A DNA stretch of 64,000 bases from Verrucomicrobiota bacterium (GCA_003402735.1 QQNE01000005.1:22078-86077); one strand, 5' to 3'; positions 19,322 through 29,334 are shown, numbered from the stretch's first letter. The notes: generated by a model not told the origin, from the letters alone. Program-made: numbers and translations.

Positions 19322-21502
19322 ATGCGTCTGTTGCTCTTTCTTGTCTTCCTCGGCGGGTTGCCAGCCGCCGAACCCTCGCCCGGCCATTCCGTCCACGGGG
19401 AGGCGTTCAACGAAGGGCCGCGTCAGGGGGCGGTGCTGCTCCCCGGCATGGGCCGGATCGAGTTTCCCGTGACGACCACCAAACCGGAGGCCCAGGCGTT
19501 CTTCAACCAGGGCATCGCCCAGTTGCACGGGTTCTGGTATTTTGAGGCGGAGCGCTCTTTCCGCCAGGTCGCCTTTCTCGATCCCGCCTGCGCCATGTCT
19601 TATTGGGGCATGGCCATGGCCAACGTGAACAACGACAAGCGGGCCAGGGGACTTCTCGCCAAGGCCACCGCCAGAAAAGATTCCGTCTCCCCGAGGGAAA
19701 AGCTCTGGATCGCCGCGCTTGAGAATTTTTATCGGGAAGATCAACGGGACAAAAAGACCCGCGCCCTCGACCTGATTCGCGATTTCGAAACCGTGGTGCA
19801 GGAACATCCCGGGGATGTCGAAGCCAAGGCCTTTTTGGCTTGGAAAATCTGGCATGTGCGTTCCGAGGCACCGATTTCGAGTCGGCAGGCGGTGGATGCG
19901 CTTCTCGAGCAGGTCTTTGCGGTGAGGAGTGATCACCCAGCGCATCATTACCGGATCCATCTGTGGGACGACTCCAAGCCGATTCGTGCGGTCGGCTCGG
20001 CAGCGGCCTGTGGTCCGACGGCGCCGGGGATCGCCCACCTTTGGCACATGCCCGGGCACACCTATTCCAAACTGCGCCGGTTTGATGATGCCGCCTGGCA
20101 GCAGGAGGCTTCCGCCCGGGTGGATCATGCGCATTTGGCCAAGACGTTTCTGTTGCCCGATCAGATCCACAACTATGCCCACAATCAGGAGTGGTTGGTG
20201 CGCACGTGGAACGAGTTGGGGCGGGCTCGGGAAGCGATGGCTCTGGCGGCGAACCTCATCTCCATTCCGCGTCACCCGGAGTGGAATGCGCTCGACAAAG
20301 CGGGCACTTCCGCCGTTTTTGGTCGCACCCGGTTGTTGGAGACCCTGGAAAGGTGGGAGCTCTGGGAGGATCTCGCGGCGGCGGTGGATTCGATCTGGAT
20401 TGGTCCGACGACGGCCATCGCTCCGGAGGTGATCCGGTTGCGGGCCCTCGGAGTGGCCGCGCATGCGTTGGAAGAGCCGCAACGGCTCGCGAGCGCCCTG
20501 CGGAGCTTGGAGGAGATTCAGCGCGCGGAGAGAGACAAGGCGGCGGCGCAGAAAAAATCCGCGGCGACCGCAGCCAAGAAGGAGCCGGAGAAGCCGGGAC
20601 CCGCGGATGCCGCGATCGCTGAGCTGCGGGTGTTGGAGGCGGTTTTGACGAATGCGCCGGGGGCGGTCGGCCTCTTGGAGGGAGTGGGTGAGCAGATGTC
20701 CGCAGCGGTCCGGGCGCGGTGTTGGTTGCGGTTGGGGCAACCCGCGAAGGCGGCGGATTTGGTGGCGAAGTTTCCCCGGGATCTGACAGGGTTGGCGGCG
20801 AAAACGGAGATTTTGCTGGCCTGCGGGCGGGAGAACGAAGCTCGGGAGGCGTTTCTGGAGGCGAGAGGAGCCGCTTTTGCGTTGGACGACGGGTTGCCGG
20901 TGACGAGCCGGTTGGAGGCCTGGAATCGGAGGTTTCGCCCGGAGAGCGGGTGGCGTCCGGCGGCTCCGGTGCGGCACGATCTGGGACAACGTCCGCCCCT
21001 GGAGACTTTGGGCGGAAAACTTTGGGGGCCGCCGCAAGCGCCTGCCTGGCAGGCGACTGGACTGGATGGCAAGATGGTTTCCGGCGGTGACCTTGCGGGG
21101 CATCCGCGGCTGCTCATTTTTTACCTGGGTTCCGCTTGCCCGCACTGCGTGGAGCAGTTGGGGATCTTTGCCAAAGCGGCGCCGGACTTCGCGGCGGCGG
21201 GGATCCGTCTGCACGCCGTCACCAGGGAGCCGGTTCTGGAAGCAGCGCGGATCCGGGAGATCTTGCCCGCAGCGGCTGGCCCGGGTCTCGAGATTCTTTG
21301 CGATCCCGAGAAGCGGGCATTTCGTGCCTTCAGGGCTTACGACGATTTCGAGGGCGATCCGCTGCATGGCACTGTTTTGCTCGACGGCGCGGGGAGGATT
21401 CGCTGGATCGATGTGGGATGGAAGCCGTTTTTGGATGCGGCCTTCCTGCTCGCGGAGGCCAAGCGTCTCCTGGCGTTGCCCGGGCAATTTTCCGGATCAT
21501 GA
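19322..21502 (+). CDS. Exported repeat protein fused to a thioredoxin-like domain
   Basis: A 726-residue protein with a short signal peptide (MRLLLFLVFLGGLPAAE). Residues about 50-560 are helical and TPR-like (AQAFFNQGIAQLHGFWYFEA, CAMSYWGMAMAN, HLWHMPGHTY). An Ala/Lys/Glu-rich stretch lies near 405-430. The C-terminal ~165 residues are an AhpC/thioredoxin-like domain with the redox motif CPHC (YLGSACPHCVEQL). This would place a thiol-redox module at the end of a periplasmic scaffold; the substrate is unknown. It starts 13 bases after dtd, and its stop overlaps the YkgJ-type gene. Confidence 0.75.
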   Translation: MRLLLFLVFLGGLPAAEPSPGHSVHGEAFNEGPRQGAVLLPGMGRIEFPVTTTKPEAQAFFNQGIAQLHGFWYFEAERSFRQVAFLDPACAMSYWGMAMANVNNDKRARGLLAKATARKDSVSPREKLWIAALENFYREDQRDKKTRALDLIRDFETVVQEHPGDVEAKAFLAWKIWHVRSEAPISSRQAVDALLEQVFAVRSDHPAHHYRIHLWDDSKPIRAVGSAAACGPTAPGIAHLWHMPGHTYSKLRRFDDAAWQQEASARVDHAHLAKTFLLPDQIHNYAHNQEWLVRTWNELGRAREAMALAANLISIPRHPEWNALDKAGTSAVFGRTRLLETLERWELWEDLAAAVDSIWIGPTTAIAPEVIRLRALGVAAHALEEPQRLASALRSLEEIQRAERDKAAAQKKSAATAAKKEPEKPGPADAAIAELRVLEAVLTNAPGAVGLLEGVGEQMSAAVRARCWLRLGQPAKAADLVAKFPRDLTGLAAKTEILLACGRENEAREAFLEARGAAFALDDGLPVTSRLEAWNRRFRPESGWRPAAPVRHDLGQRPPLETLGGKLWGPPQAPAWQATGLDGKMVSGGDLAGHPRLLIFYLGSACPHCVEQLGIFAKAAPDFAAAGIRLHAVTREPVLEAARIREILPAAAGPGLEILCDPEKRAFRAFRAYDDFEGDPLHGTVLLDGAGRIRWIDVGWKPFLDAAFLLAEAKRLLALPGQFSGS

Positions 21503-21858
21503 AGACCGAGAAATCCGCTGACGTCTATTATGCCTGCCAGCGCTGTGCAAAGTGCTGCCGCTGGCCGGGGGAGGTTGTGCTCACGGAAGCGGATACGTTG
21601 AGGATCTCCGCACATCTGGGGCTTTTGCCGCACGATTTCGTGGCCCGGCATACCGCGTTGCGGCGCAATCGGCAAGGGCTTACTCTGCTCGCCCGCGAGG
21701 ATGGGAGTTGCGAGTTTCTGGACGGGATCGATTGCCGGATTCAGGAAGTCAAACCGGAGCAGTGCCGCGGCTTTCCCAATCAATGGCGGTTCCCGGGTTG
21801 GAGAGAGATGTGCGAAGCCAAAGAAGTCCGTCTTGTGCCCGGGGCCGAGGAGCGTTAG
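21499..21858 (+). CDS. YkgJ-type Cys-cluster protein (CxxCxxCC)
   Basis: A 119-residue protein of the zinc/iron-chelating YkgJ family (UPF0153-like). The N-terminal cluster is CQRCAKCC, and further cysteines are in GSCEFLDGIDCR and PEQCRGFP, as expected for a metal or Fe-S site. The start overlaps the previous stop (ATGA). Function is uncertain for the whole family. Confidence 0.85.
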   Translation: MKTEKSADVYYACQRCAKCCRWPGEVVLTEADTLRISAHLGLLPHDFVARHTALRRNRQGLTLLAREDGSCEFLDGIDCRIQEVKPEQCRGFPNQWRFPGWREMCEAKEVRLVPGAEER

Positions 21859-21871
21859 GATTCACTCCGTC

Positions 21872-23233
21872 ATGAGTCAAACCCGACCGTCTTGCAGCCG
21901 CGCATGGAAGCGGATCATCGCGCGGACCCGGCGCCGGGTGAATTTGGGCTGGTGGTTGGAATGGCTCGGTCCGGTCTCGATGTTGTTCGCGGTCATCGGT
22001 GCCTGCGTCGTTTTGTATCTGCGGTCGGCGGGATGGGATGAGGCGTCGCCGGACCAGATTCGGTGGACGGGATCTGTCGTGGGCGGGGTGGTGTTGTTGG
22101 TCTTGGGTGTGACCTGGCTTCTGGCCCGGCGCCGCTTTGTCACGACGGAGCAGGCGATGGTGCGGTTGGAGTCGCAGATGAGGCTCGACAACGCGTTGAC
22201 GGCGGCGGCGCGCGGGTTGGCGGACTGGCCGCCGGTGCCCGAAGAAATGAGGGGCGCGGATGGGTGGGCCTGGAACTGGCCGAGGTTGATCGGTCCACCG
22301 GTGGTCTCGGCCGGATTGGTGGCGCTGCCGTTCTTTCTGCCGATCCGTCCGGCGGAGGGAGTCACGGTGCGGCCCAATGAGCCGATGGCGTGGCAGGAGA
22401 TGGAGAAGTGGCTCGAGGATTTGCGGGAGGAGAAGATCGCGGACCCGGAGAAGTTGGAGGAAGTGGCCAAGCAGATCGAGGCGCTCCGGGACAATCCGTC
22501 GGAGCAGTGGTTCAGCCACAGCAATCTGGAGGCCACGGACTCCCTGCGCGAGTCCCTGGAGCGGTCGCTCTCCGAGTTGGAGCGGAACACGGCGGAGGCG
22601 GGCGCCGCCTTGTCCGCGATGGCCAAGTTCGGCAATGAATTGAGCCCGGAAAGTGCGGAGCGGCTGGCCGGGGAGTTCGCCGAAGCGGTGCAGGGGTTGG
22701 AAGCCGGGGCGATGCCGATGGACCGGAAGACGTTGGAAGCTTTGAGCAAGCTGACGTCAGAGGACCTGAAGAAGATGGATCCCCAGGCGGCCCAGGAACT
22801 GGCCCAAAAGCTGAGTCAAAATCGCGAAGCGCTGGAACGGATGTTGTCGCAATGCAAGAACCCGGGGGAGGGTGAAGGAGAAGGTGTGCTCAGTGAAAAG
22901 GAGATTCTGCGGATGCTGGGAGAAGCGCCCGGCGGTGAGCCGTATCCCTCGGGTGGCACGAGCCGGGGCCGGGGCGATGCGCCGATGTTTCACGAGGATC
23001 AGGAAAGCAATCTCGCCACCAAAAATCTGCAGCGCGCGGTCAACCCGGATCTGAGCCGGGCCGCGCCCGGAGACATCGTGGGGATGTCGCAAACGGAGCA
23101 TCAGATCGACAAATCGCCGACGTCCGTCCGTCCGGGGGGAACCGTCGACTCCGCCGGGAAAGGCGGAGGACGTGTTTGGGAAGCGGATCTGCTTCCGGAC
23201 GAGAAAGCCGTGCTCAACCGATTCTACAAATAA
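21872..23233 (+). CDS. Membrane protein with coiled-coil domain, first gene of the MoxR operon
   Basis: A 453-residue protein of no family I can name. It has two or three N-terminal membrane helices (GPVSMLFAVIGACVVLYL, SVVGGVVLLVLGVTWLL, and weaker near PPVVSAGLVALPFFLP). A long charged helical/coiled-coil region (about 170-330, MEKWLEDLREEKIADPEKLE and similar) and a Gly/Ser-rich C-terminus follow. It precedes the MoxR gene by 8 bases. Similar membrane/coiled-coil proteins accompany MoxR-DUF58-BatA loci; a role as partner or substrate of MoxR is inference. Confidence 0.65.
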   Translation: MSQTRPSCSRAWKRIIARTRRRVNLGWWLEWLGPVSMLFAVIGACVVLYLRSAGWDEASPDQIRWTGSVVGGVVLLVLGVTWLLARRRFVTTEQAMVRLESQMRLDNALTAAARGLADWPPVPEEMRGADGWAWNWPRLIGPPVVSAGLVALPFFLPIRPAEGVTVRPNEPMAWQEMEKWLEDLREEKIADPEKLEEVAKQIEALRDNPSEQWFSHSNLEATDSLRESLERSLSELERNTAEAGAALSAMAKFGNELSPESAERLAGEFAEAVQGLEAGAMPMDRKTLEALSKLTSEDLKKMDPQAAQELAQKLSQNREALERMLSQCKNPGEGEGEGVLSEKEILRMLGEAPGGEPYPSGGTSRGRGDAPMFHEDQESNLATKNLQRAVNPDLSRAAPGDIVGMSQTEHQIDKSPTSVRPGGTVDSAGKGGGRVWEADLLPDEKAVLNRFYK

Positions 23234-23241
23234 AGAGACTC

Positions 23242-24267
23242 ATGCCAACCCTCACCGAAGCTGAAATCGCCACTCACAACGCCGGGGTGCGCCGCCTGAT
23301 GGAAGCGCTCAACAGCGTCCTTTTCGGTCAGGAACGGCTGGTGGAGTTGGTGGTCACCGGGATTCTGGCCAGGGGGCACATTCTGCTCGAGGGTTTGCCT
23401 GGTCTCGGCAAAACCGAATTGGTCAAGGGTCTGGCCAAGGCCCTGGAGTTGGGCACGAAACGGATCCAGTTCACCCCCGATCTCCTGCCCGGGGACATCA
23501 CCGGCAACCCGGTGCTTCAGGAGGCGAACGGTCGTCGCGAGTTCGTCTTTCAGCCGGGTCCGCTCTTCACCAATCTCTGTCTGGCGGACGAGATCAACCG
23601 GGCCTCGCCCAAAACGCAGTCGGCCCTGTTGGAGGCGATGCAGGAACGGCGGGTGACGGTGCTCGGAGAGACTCATCCGTTGCCCCAACCCTTCTTTGTG
23701 CTGGCCACCCAGAACCCGATTGAGCTGGAGGGAACCTATCCGCTTCCGGAGGCGCAACTGGACCGTTTCCTGTTCAAGCTGGACGTGCACCGGAACGATG
23801 CCTCCACCCTGCAGAGAATCGTGGAGAATCGGGAACTCGGGGTAGAACCGGAGTTGAAGCCGGTGATGACCCGGGAAGCGTTGACCGGCATCATGGAGGC
23901 GGTCCGGACCATTTACCTGCCGGAAGTGGTGGCCAACTACATCGCGCGATTGGTGGATGCGACCCACCCGGGACAATCGAAAGCGGCGACCGCCATCAAA
24001 TATGGAGCCAGCCCGCGGGCCGCCCTGAGTCTGGCTTCCGCAGCGAAGGCGCGCGGTCTCATGTCGGGGAGGATCAACGCCTCGTTTGAGGATGTCCAGG
24101 CCGTCGCGGTGCCGGTCCTGCAGCACCGGATCATTCTCGATTACAATGCCCGGATCGATGGAAAAACCAACGCTGGCGTGGCTGCCGAAGTGTTGGCGGA
24201 GGTGCCGGTCCAGGCGCTTTCGGTGCCTCGGACGTTGAAGGAATCCCAACCCGTCGGCGCTGCGTGA
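23242..24267 (+). CDS. MoxR-family AAA+ ATPase
   Basis: A 341-residue MoxR AAA+ ATPase. Walker A is GLPGLGKTE, Walker B is LCLADEINRA, sensor 1 lies in LATQNPIE, and the arginine-rich C-terminal lid is YGASPRAALSLASAAKARG. MoxR proteins act as chaperones that assemble or insert cofactors into partners with VWA domains. Here the DUF58 and VWA genes follow four and five genes later. Start ATG at 23242; an upstream in-frame start at 23176 lies inside the previous gene. The next gene starts at its stop. Confidence 0.95.
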   Translation: MPTLTEAEIATHNAGVRRLMEALNSVLFGQERLVELVVTGILARGHILLEGLPGLGKTELVKGLAKALELGTKRIQFTPDLLPGDITGNPVLQEANGRREFVFQPGPLFTNLCLADEINRASPKTQSALLEAMQERRVTVLGETHPLPQPFFVLATQNPIELEGTYPLPEAQLDRFLFKLDVHRNDASTLQRIVENRELGVEPELKPVMTREALTGIMEAVRTIYLPEVVANYIARLVDATHPGQSKAATAIKYGASPRAALSLASAAKARGLMSGRINASFEDVQAVAVPVLQHRIILDYNARIDGKTNAGVAAEVLAEVPVQALSVPRTLKESQPVGAA

Positions 24268-26006
24268 AGTTCCGCGGGTGCCTTTTCCTGGGGCTGGTGC
24301 TGCTCTGGCTTCCTGCACTGCCGGCGCGTGCCGAGTTTGAATTTTTCAAACGGGATGTGGATGTCTTGACGAGCACCACGGTCCGCGCCGCTTCGGCGAT
24401 CGAGCGGGTCCCGCCGCGCGGTTTCTTCCCGATCAAGATCTCGATTCATAACGGATATCCGCAACCGCGCTCCTGGGCGGTGACGTTCCGCTCTCAGCCC
24501 CAGTATGGGAATGGCGGCGTCCGCTTCCTCTCCTCCCACGCAGTGACCACCCCGGGGTTGTCGGACACGGAGCATGTGTTCATGGTGCCGCTGGCGACCA
24601 AGTTGGATCGGAGCGTGGAGGGAGAGTTGCAGATCCAGGTGCGCAGTGGGGCCATGGTGGCTCAGGGGACTGTGCCCGGAATGATGACCACGGATTGGCG
24701 TTCGGTGGCCTTCAGCAAGGGGCTTGCGGGGCTCAACAACCTCGATCAGCTGACCAAGGCGGTGGAGGCGCGGGGGACTCTCTCCTCCAGCGGACAGCCG
24801 TTGGCGGTGATCTTTGAACCCTCGGAACTCCCGGCGGATTGGCGGGTTTTGACGGGGTTTGACGCGATTCTCCTGAGCCGTCAGGAATGGGATCTTCTGG
24901 ACCCGACGCTCCGGGAGACCTTGACCGGCTGGGTTCGCCTGGGCGGGCATCTGCATCTGTTCGGGCCGGACGGGGCGGGTGCCGAGGATTTGGGCATGGG
25001 GCGTCTCGTGCGGTGGTCGTGGGACGGCCTGAAGATTCCTTCGCAGCAGGTTGCGGCCCCCCTCGACAACGCGCCCAGCCTGATCCAGTCGCTCCGGAAC
25101 GATTATCTGGCGAATCCGTTGCAGCAGGCTTTTGGAGAGAAGGATTTCAACCCATGGCTCGTATTCATCATTCTCTCCGTTTTCGTGATCGTGATCGGTC
25201 CGGTGAACCTGCAGGTTTGGGCCAAACCGGGGCGGAGGCATTTGCTCTTTGTCACCACGCCGCTGATTTCGCTCTCCGCCAGTTTGATCTTGTTGTTCAT
25301 CATCGTGCTGGGCGATGGGTTTGGCGGAACGGGGCGACGGGTGGGATTTGTCCTCTTGCGATCGCAGGCCGGGGAACGCCTGGCCCATCTGATTCAGGAA
25401 CAGGTGGGGAGGACCGGCGTCTTGATGGGGCGCCAATTCCCGGCCAGCGAGAATGCCTGGTTCATGCCGGTGGTGATGAAGAAATCGCGCTGGACGCAAT
25501 TTGATGATCTGTATGCGATCGAGGCGAATTTCGAGGAGTCGGACGGTCAACTCGGTGGGGATTGGTTCCGCAGCCGGAGTGAACAGATTCATCTGGTTCG
25601 TGCCGCCTTGCCCACGCGTTCCCGGATCGAGGAGGTGGAGCCTGCGGTCGGCGATCAGCCCCCGCGTTTGTTCAACAGCCTTGGGTATGGGCTCAAGAGT
25701 TTCTGTTACAAGGACGCGACCGGAAAATTCTGGCGCAGTCCCGGGCCGGTGCCGAGCGGGCAGGCGATTTCGCTCGAGCCCATTCCCGGCAAGACCCACG
25801 CAGAGGTCTGGAAGCAGGCGCACAGTTCCTTCAGTTCCGGGTGGGACGAGAAAATCGGGAGGCTGAGTTCCCAGAACAATCAGTTTCTTGCGGAGGCGGA
25901 TGATCCGGGGTCGCAGCTGGTCCCATCGTTGCGCTCCATCAAATGGAAGGAAGACCGGTTGTTTGTGGCTGGTGAACCCGTGAACCGGACCGCGACAGCT
26001 CCATGA
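24264..26006 (+). CDS. Exported/membrane protein in the MoxR-ABC operon
   Basis: A 580-residue protein with a Sec leader (cut near LPARAEFE). A large extracytoplasmic part (about 25-285) follows, then two membrane helices (WLVFIILSVFVIVIGPVNL and LISLSASLILLFIIVLGDGF) and a C-terminal outer part of about 220 residues. It resembles the DUF4350-type or gliding-motility-associated membrane components found with ABC transporters, but I cannot assign a family with confidence. The start is GTG, overlapping the moxR stop (GTGA), and its own stop overlaps the ABC ATPase start. Confidence 0.6.
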   Translation: MKFRGCLFLGLVLLWLPALPARAEFEFFKRDVDVLTSTTVRAASAIERVPPRGFFPIKISIHNGYPQPRSWAVTFRSQPQYGNGGVRFLSSHAVTTPGLSDTEHVFMVPLATKLDRSVEGELQIQVRSGAMVAQGTVPGMMTTDWRSVAFSKGLAGLNNLDQLTKAVEARGTLSSSGQPLAVIFEPSELPADWRVLTGFDAILLSRQEWDLLDPTLRETLTGWVRLGGHLHLFGPDGAGAEDLGMGRLVRWSWDGLKIPSQQVAAPLDNAPSLIQSLRNDYLANPLQQAFGEKDFNPWLVFIILSVFVIVIGPVNLQVWAKPGRRHLLFVTTPLISLSASLILLFIIVLGDGFGGTGRRVGFVLLRSQAGERLAHLIQEQVGRTGVLMGRQFPASENAWFMPVVMKKSRWTQFDDLYAIEANFEESDGQLGGDWFRSRSEQIHLVRAALPTRSRIEEVEPAVGDQPPRLFNSLGYGLKSFCYKDATGKFWRSPGPVPSGQAISLEPIPGKTHAEVWKQAHSSFSSGWDEKIGRLSSQNNQFLAEADDPGSQLVPSLRSIKWKEDRLFVAGEPVNRTATAP

Positions 26007-26992
26007 ATCCTCCGCCCCTGCCCACGATTGATCCGTCGCCGGTTCCCGCGATCCGGGTCGATGGTCTTTGTCGTCAGTTCGGCCAGATTCGGGCCGTGGA
26101 TGGCTTGAGTTTTTCGATTGCCAAGGGGCAGGTGGCGGGGTTTATCGGGGCCAACGGGGCGGGCAAGACCACCACCATGCGCATCCTGGCGACGCTGGAG
26201 TATCCGACCTCCGGGGTGGCGGAAATCATGGGGATCAACGTCATGGATTATCCGGCCAAGGTCCGGGAGATGTTGGGATGGATGCCCGACAACTTCGGGA
26301 CTTACGACAACATGACGGTGATCGAGTATCTGGACTTTTTTGCCCGGGCCCTTGGTTACCGAGGGAAGGAGCGGCGGGAGAGGGTTGAGGAGGTGATGGA
26401 GTTCACGGAGTTGGACAAGCTGCATGATCGCCTGATCAACAAGCTATCCAAAGGCATGGGGCAGCGTCTTTGCTTGGGACGCGCCTTGATTCACGATCCG
26501 CAGGTTCTGATTCTGGACGAGCCCGCAGCGGGCCTGGACCCGAAGGCCCGGGTGGAATTGCGGCAACTGATCCGCATCCTTGCACAGGAGGGCAAAACGA
26601 TTTTGATCAGCTCGCACATCCTGTCCGAGCTGGGGGAAATGTGTGATACCCTGGTGTTCATCAATGCGGGGCGCGTGGTGCACCACGGCACGGCGGAGAG
26701 CATGAAGCGCCACGGGATGGAGACGGCCGTGGTCAACGTCGCGCTGGTGGGGGACCCGGCCAAACTCGAGGAATGGGCCCTGCTTTCGCCCCAGGTTACC
26801 TTTTTGCAGTCGACCAAAAATGGCGGCAGGATCGAGATCGGAGACAGTTCTCCGGAAGTGGTGTCGAATGTCCTGCGGCGCATGGTGTTGGATGGGTTGG
26901 CGGTGACGGAATTCCGGCGCGAGGAGCGCAACTTGGAGGATGCGTTCATCGAGATGGTGGGCAAACTGGATCGGGAAGCTGGTGGGAAATGA
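26003..26992 (+). CDS. ABC transporter ATP-binding protein
   Basis: A 329-residue ABC-2-type ATPase. Walker A is GANGAGKTT, the signature is LSKGMGQRL, Walker B is VLILDEPAAGLDP, and the switch His is in LISSHI. A C-terminal extension of about 90 residues follows the ATPase core, as in many drug/polysaccharide exporter ATPases. It pairs with the permease that begins at its stop codon (ATGA). The cargo is unknown. Confidence 0.96.
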   Translation: MNPPPLPTIDPSPVPAIRVDGLCRQFGQIRAVDGLSFSIAKGQVAGFIGANGAGKTTTMRILATLEYPTSGVAEIMGINVMDYPAKVREMLGWMPDNFGTYDNMTVIEYLDFFARALGYRGKERRERVEEVMEFTELDKLHDRLINKLSKGMGQRLCLGRALIHDPQVLILDEPAAGLDPKARVELRQLIRILAQEGKTILISSHILSELGEMCDTLVFINAGRVVHHGTAESMKRHGMETAVVNVALVGDPAKLEEWALLSPQVTFLQSTKNGGRIEIGDSSPEVVSNVLRRMVLDGLAVTEFRREERNLEDAFIEMVGKLDREAGGK

Positions 26993-28416
26993 GCAGGATG
27001 AAACTCCCCGAATCGGTCTTCACGGATTTCAGCGATTCCATCGGCCCGATGGTGGTCAAGGAGCTGCGGCAAGGGCTGCGGGCGCGCTCCTTCACCTGGG
27101 CCTTCCTGTTTGTGCAGTTGCTGCTGCTGATCTTTATGGTGGGCGGGTTTGTCGAGAGCAGCGACAGCCGGGACACCGCCGGGTCGTTCTGGTTTTTGCT
27201 TCAGGTGGCCCTTCTGGTGGTCATGCCGTTGCGCGGGCTCAACGCCCTCAACGTGGAGGTCAAGCTCAACACCATGGAATTGATCTCGCTGACCCGGATG
27301 TCCGCCTGGCGCATCACCGTGGGCAAATGGCTGGCCTTGATGAGCCAGTCGGTGCTGTTGGCGATCGCGGTCCTGCCCTACATCGTGCTGCGGTATTTCT
27401 TTGGCGGGATGAATGTGGTGGCGGAGTTGGTCCTGCTGCTCGTTGTGATTGGTCTCAGCGGTTTGGTTACGGCGTTGATGGTGGGGCTTTCGGTGGTTTC
27501 CAACTTCCTGATCCGCTGCTTTTTCACGGTGCCGGTCTTGATCTTGGTTTTCCGTTTTCTGGGGGAATCCGTCTACCGGGTGAGCCGTGGCGACGGCGTG
27601 GCTCCGTTCAATTTGGAGTGGGAGGCTTGGCTCTGCATTGTCCCGGCGGCGATTTTTCTGGGTTGTTATCTGCTGGACATGGCCGCGAGCCGGATTGCGC
27701 CCGAGGCGGTGAACTACGTGACCCGGCGGCGGATCGCGGCCCTGTGCTGTTTCGGAGCTAGTTTGGTGTTGTCGCATTTCTGGGCGGTACCCGCAGCCCT
27801 GTTGTTGTCGTTCAGTTTCCTGGGCTTGTTTGCCATCGATGCTCTCAGCGAGCATCCGCCGACGGTTTCCTCGGTGTATGAGCCGTTCCGCCGCCTTCCG
27901 GGCGGGCGGATTCTGGAGACGTTTTTCGCGCCTGGCTGGTGCAGTGGGACGTGGTTCATTTTTCTGCTGTCGGCCCTGATGGCGGTGGCGGCTCTGCTTT
28001 CTCCGCAGGCCTGGATCAGCTCGGATCTCGATAGCGCGGGCATGAGCATTGCCATGATCCTCAGTGTCACCGCCTCCCTGATGTTGCCTTTGGCGATCAT
28101 GCTGCTCTCGCGCCCCACCCATCCGGAACCGGTGGTCTCCTACTGCCTGACCGGCATTTTCCTGGTCACGATTGCGGTCTCCATGATGCCCTTTGTGGAG
28201 CGTGGCGATCTTCCGGGGTTGATTCAATTGGTTGTGCTCTTGCCGCCGCTCTCCATCTTCGCGATTTTTCGGGAGTCCGTCGGAAGCCACGAACCGCTCA
28301 TGTTCTCGGTGGTGCAGGTCCTGGTCCTGCTGTTTTCGGTGGCGGTGGTGTTGTGGAAAAACCTGCGGGTGCGGCGTGCCATGGCGCAGGCGAGGCGTGA
28401 GGACTTGAGCGTATGA
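26989..28416 (+). CDS. ABC-2-type permease
   Basis: A 475-residue integral membrane protein with about twelve predicted helices and no signal peptide. The N-terminus has the ABC-2 coupling pattern IGPMVVKELRQGLRARSF before the first helix (TWAFLFVQLLLLIFMVGGFV). It is the transmembrane partner of the preceding ATPase, with start and stop overlapping on both sides. It probably moves a substrate across, or remodels, the inner membrane; the cargo may be the exported products of this operon. Confidence 0.88.
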   Translation: MSRMKLPESVFTDFSDSIGPMVVKELRQGLRARSFTWAFLFVQLLLLIFMVGGFVESSDSRDTAGSFWFLLQVALLVVMPLRGLNALNVEVKLNTMELISLTRMSAWRITVGKWLALMSQSVLLAIAVLPYIVLRYFFGGMNVVAELVLLLVVIGLSGLVTALMVGLSVVSNFLIRCFFTVPVLILVFRFLGESVYRVSRGDGVAPFNLEWEAWLCIVPAAIFLGCYLLDMAASRIAPEAVNYVTRRRIAALCCFGASLVLSHFWAVPAALLLSFSFLGLFAIDALSEHPPTVSSVYEPFRRLPGGRILETFFAPGWCSGTWFIFLLSALMAVAALLSPQAWISSDLDSAGMSIAMILSVTASLMLPLAIMLLSRPTHPEPVVSYCLTGIFLVTIAVSMMPFVERGDLPGLIQLVVLLPPLSIFAIFRESVGSHEPLMFSVVQVLVLLFSVAVVLWKNLRVRRAMAQARREDLSV

Positions 28417-29306
28417 GCGTGCCGACCCTCGAAAGCGTGGATTTGCGAGCCGTGGGGGCGCGGGGACAGGGATGGGCCGAGGTCTTCCGCCTCCCTTTTG
28501 GCAAGCGGGTCTGGAAGGGAGCCACGGGGGATCAGCAAGGTTTGGGGACCGGTTCCTCGCTCGATTTTCAGGATCACCGGGTTTATCTGCCCGGGGATGA
28601 CCCGCGGCACATCAACTGGCAGGCCTATGCCCGGAGCGGGAATTTTACCATGAAGCTTTACCGTGAGGAGGTTCGGCCGCTGGTCGATCTCGTGATCGAT
28701 GCCTCGCCCTCGATGTTTCTCGGCGAGGCGAAAACGCTGCGCACCGTGGAACTCCTCTATTTTTTGGCGCACACCATTCTCAAGTCTGGAGCCAGCGGCC
28801 GGTTTTATCTGGCGACTCCCGGGGGCAGCATTCCGTTGCGGACGGAAGTGTTGACGGGGCATGCCTGGCCTGCCCAGGTTGCAGCTTTGCCTGCCGGACC
28901 GGCCTCGGCCCCGCCTCGGCTCGAGGCGATTCCCTTCCGGGCGCGTTCGATGCGGATTTTGCTGAGTGATCTGCTCTTTCATGGGGACGGGGACCCGGTC
29001 TTGCGGCAACTGGCGGGGCATCGCGGTTTCGGATCGATTTTTGTCCCTTTTTCCCGGGAAGAGGCGGAGCCGGCTTGGTCCGGGAATTACGAATTCATCG
29101 ACTCGGAAGACGGCACGCGTCATCAGCGCCGGGTTCATTTGGAATTGTTGGAGCGTTACCGCACGGCGTATCGGCGTCATTTCGAGGGGTGGAAACATCA
29201 GGGGAGGCGATACGATGTGTCCGTGGTGCGGGTGCCTGCGGAAGGGGATTTTGCCCACGCGCTGCGTTTGGAAGCGGTGGCGGCGGGGACCTTGGAACTG
29301 GGCTGA
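28413..29306 (+). CDS. DUF58 family protein
   Basis: A 297-residue DUF58 protein. The family hallmark is the arginine/aspartate block YLPGDDPRHINWQAYARSG at about residues 56-74, followed by LVDLVIDASPSMFLG, which is a VWA-like MIDAS (Asp-Xaa-Ser-Xaa-Ser). DUF58 proteins are nearly always encoded with MoxR and BatA-type proteins, as here. It starts inside the permease stop (ATGA). There is no signal peptide. Confidence 0.92.
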   Translation: MSVPTLESVDLRAVGARGQGWAEVFRLPFGKRVWKGATGDQQGLGTGSSLDFQDHRVYLPGDDPRHINWQAYARSGNFTMKLYREEVRPLVDLVIDASPSMFLGEAKTLRTVELLYFLAHTILKSGASGRFYLATPGGSIPLRTEVLTGHAWPAQVAALPAGPASAPPRLEAIPFRARSMRILLSDLLFHGDGDPVLRQLAGHRGFGSIFVPFSREEAEPAWSGNYEFIDSEDGTRHQRRVHLELLERYRTAYRRHFEGWKHQGRRYDVSVVRVPAEGDFAHALRLEAVAAGTLELG

Positions 29307-29334
29307 ACTGAATTGACCTGATCTAATCGCATCT

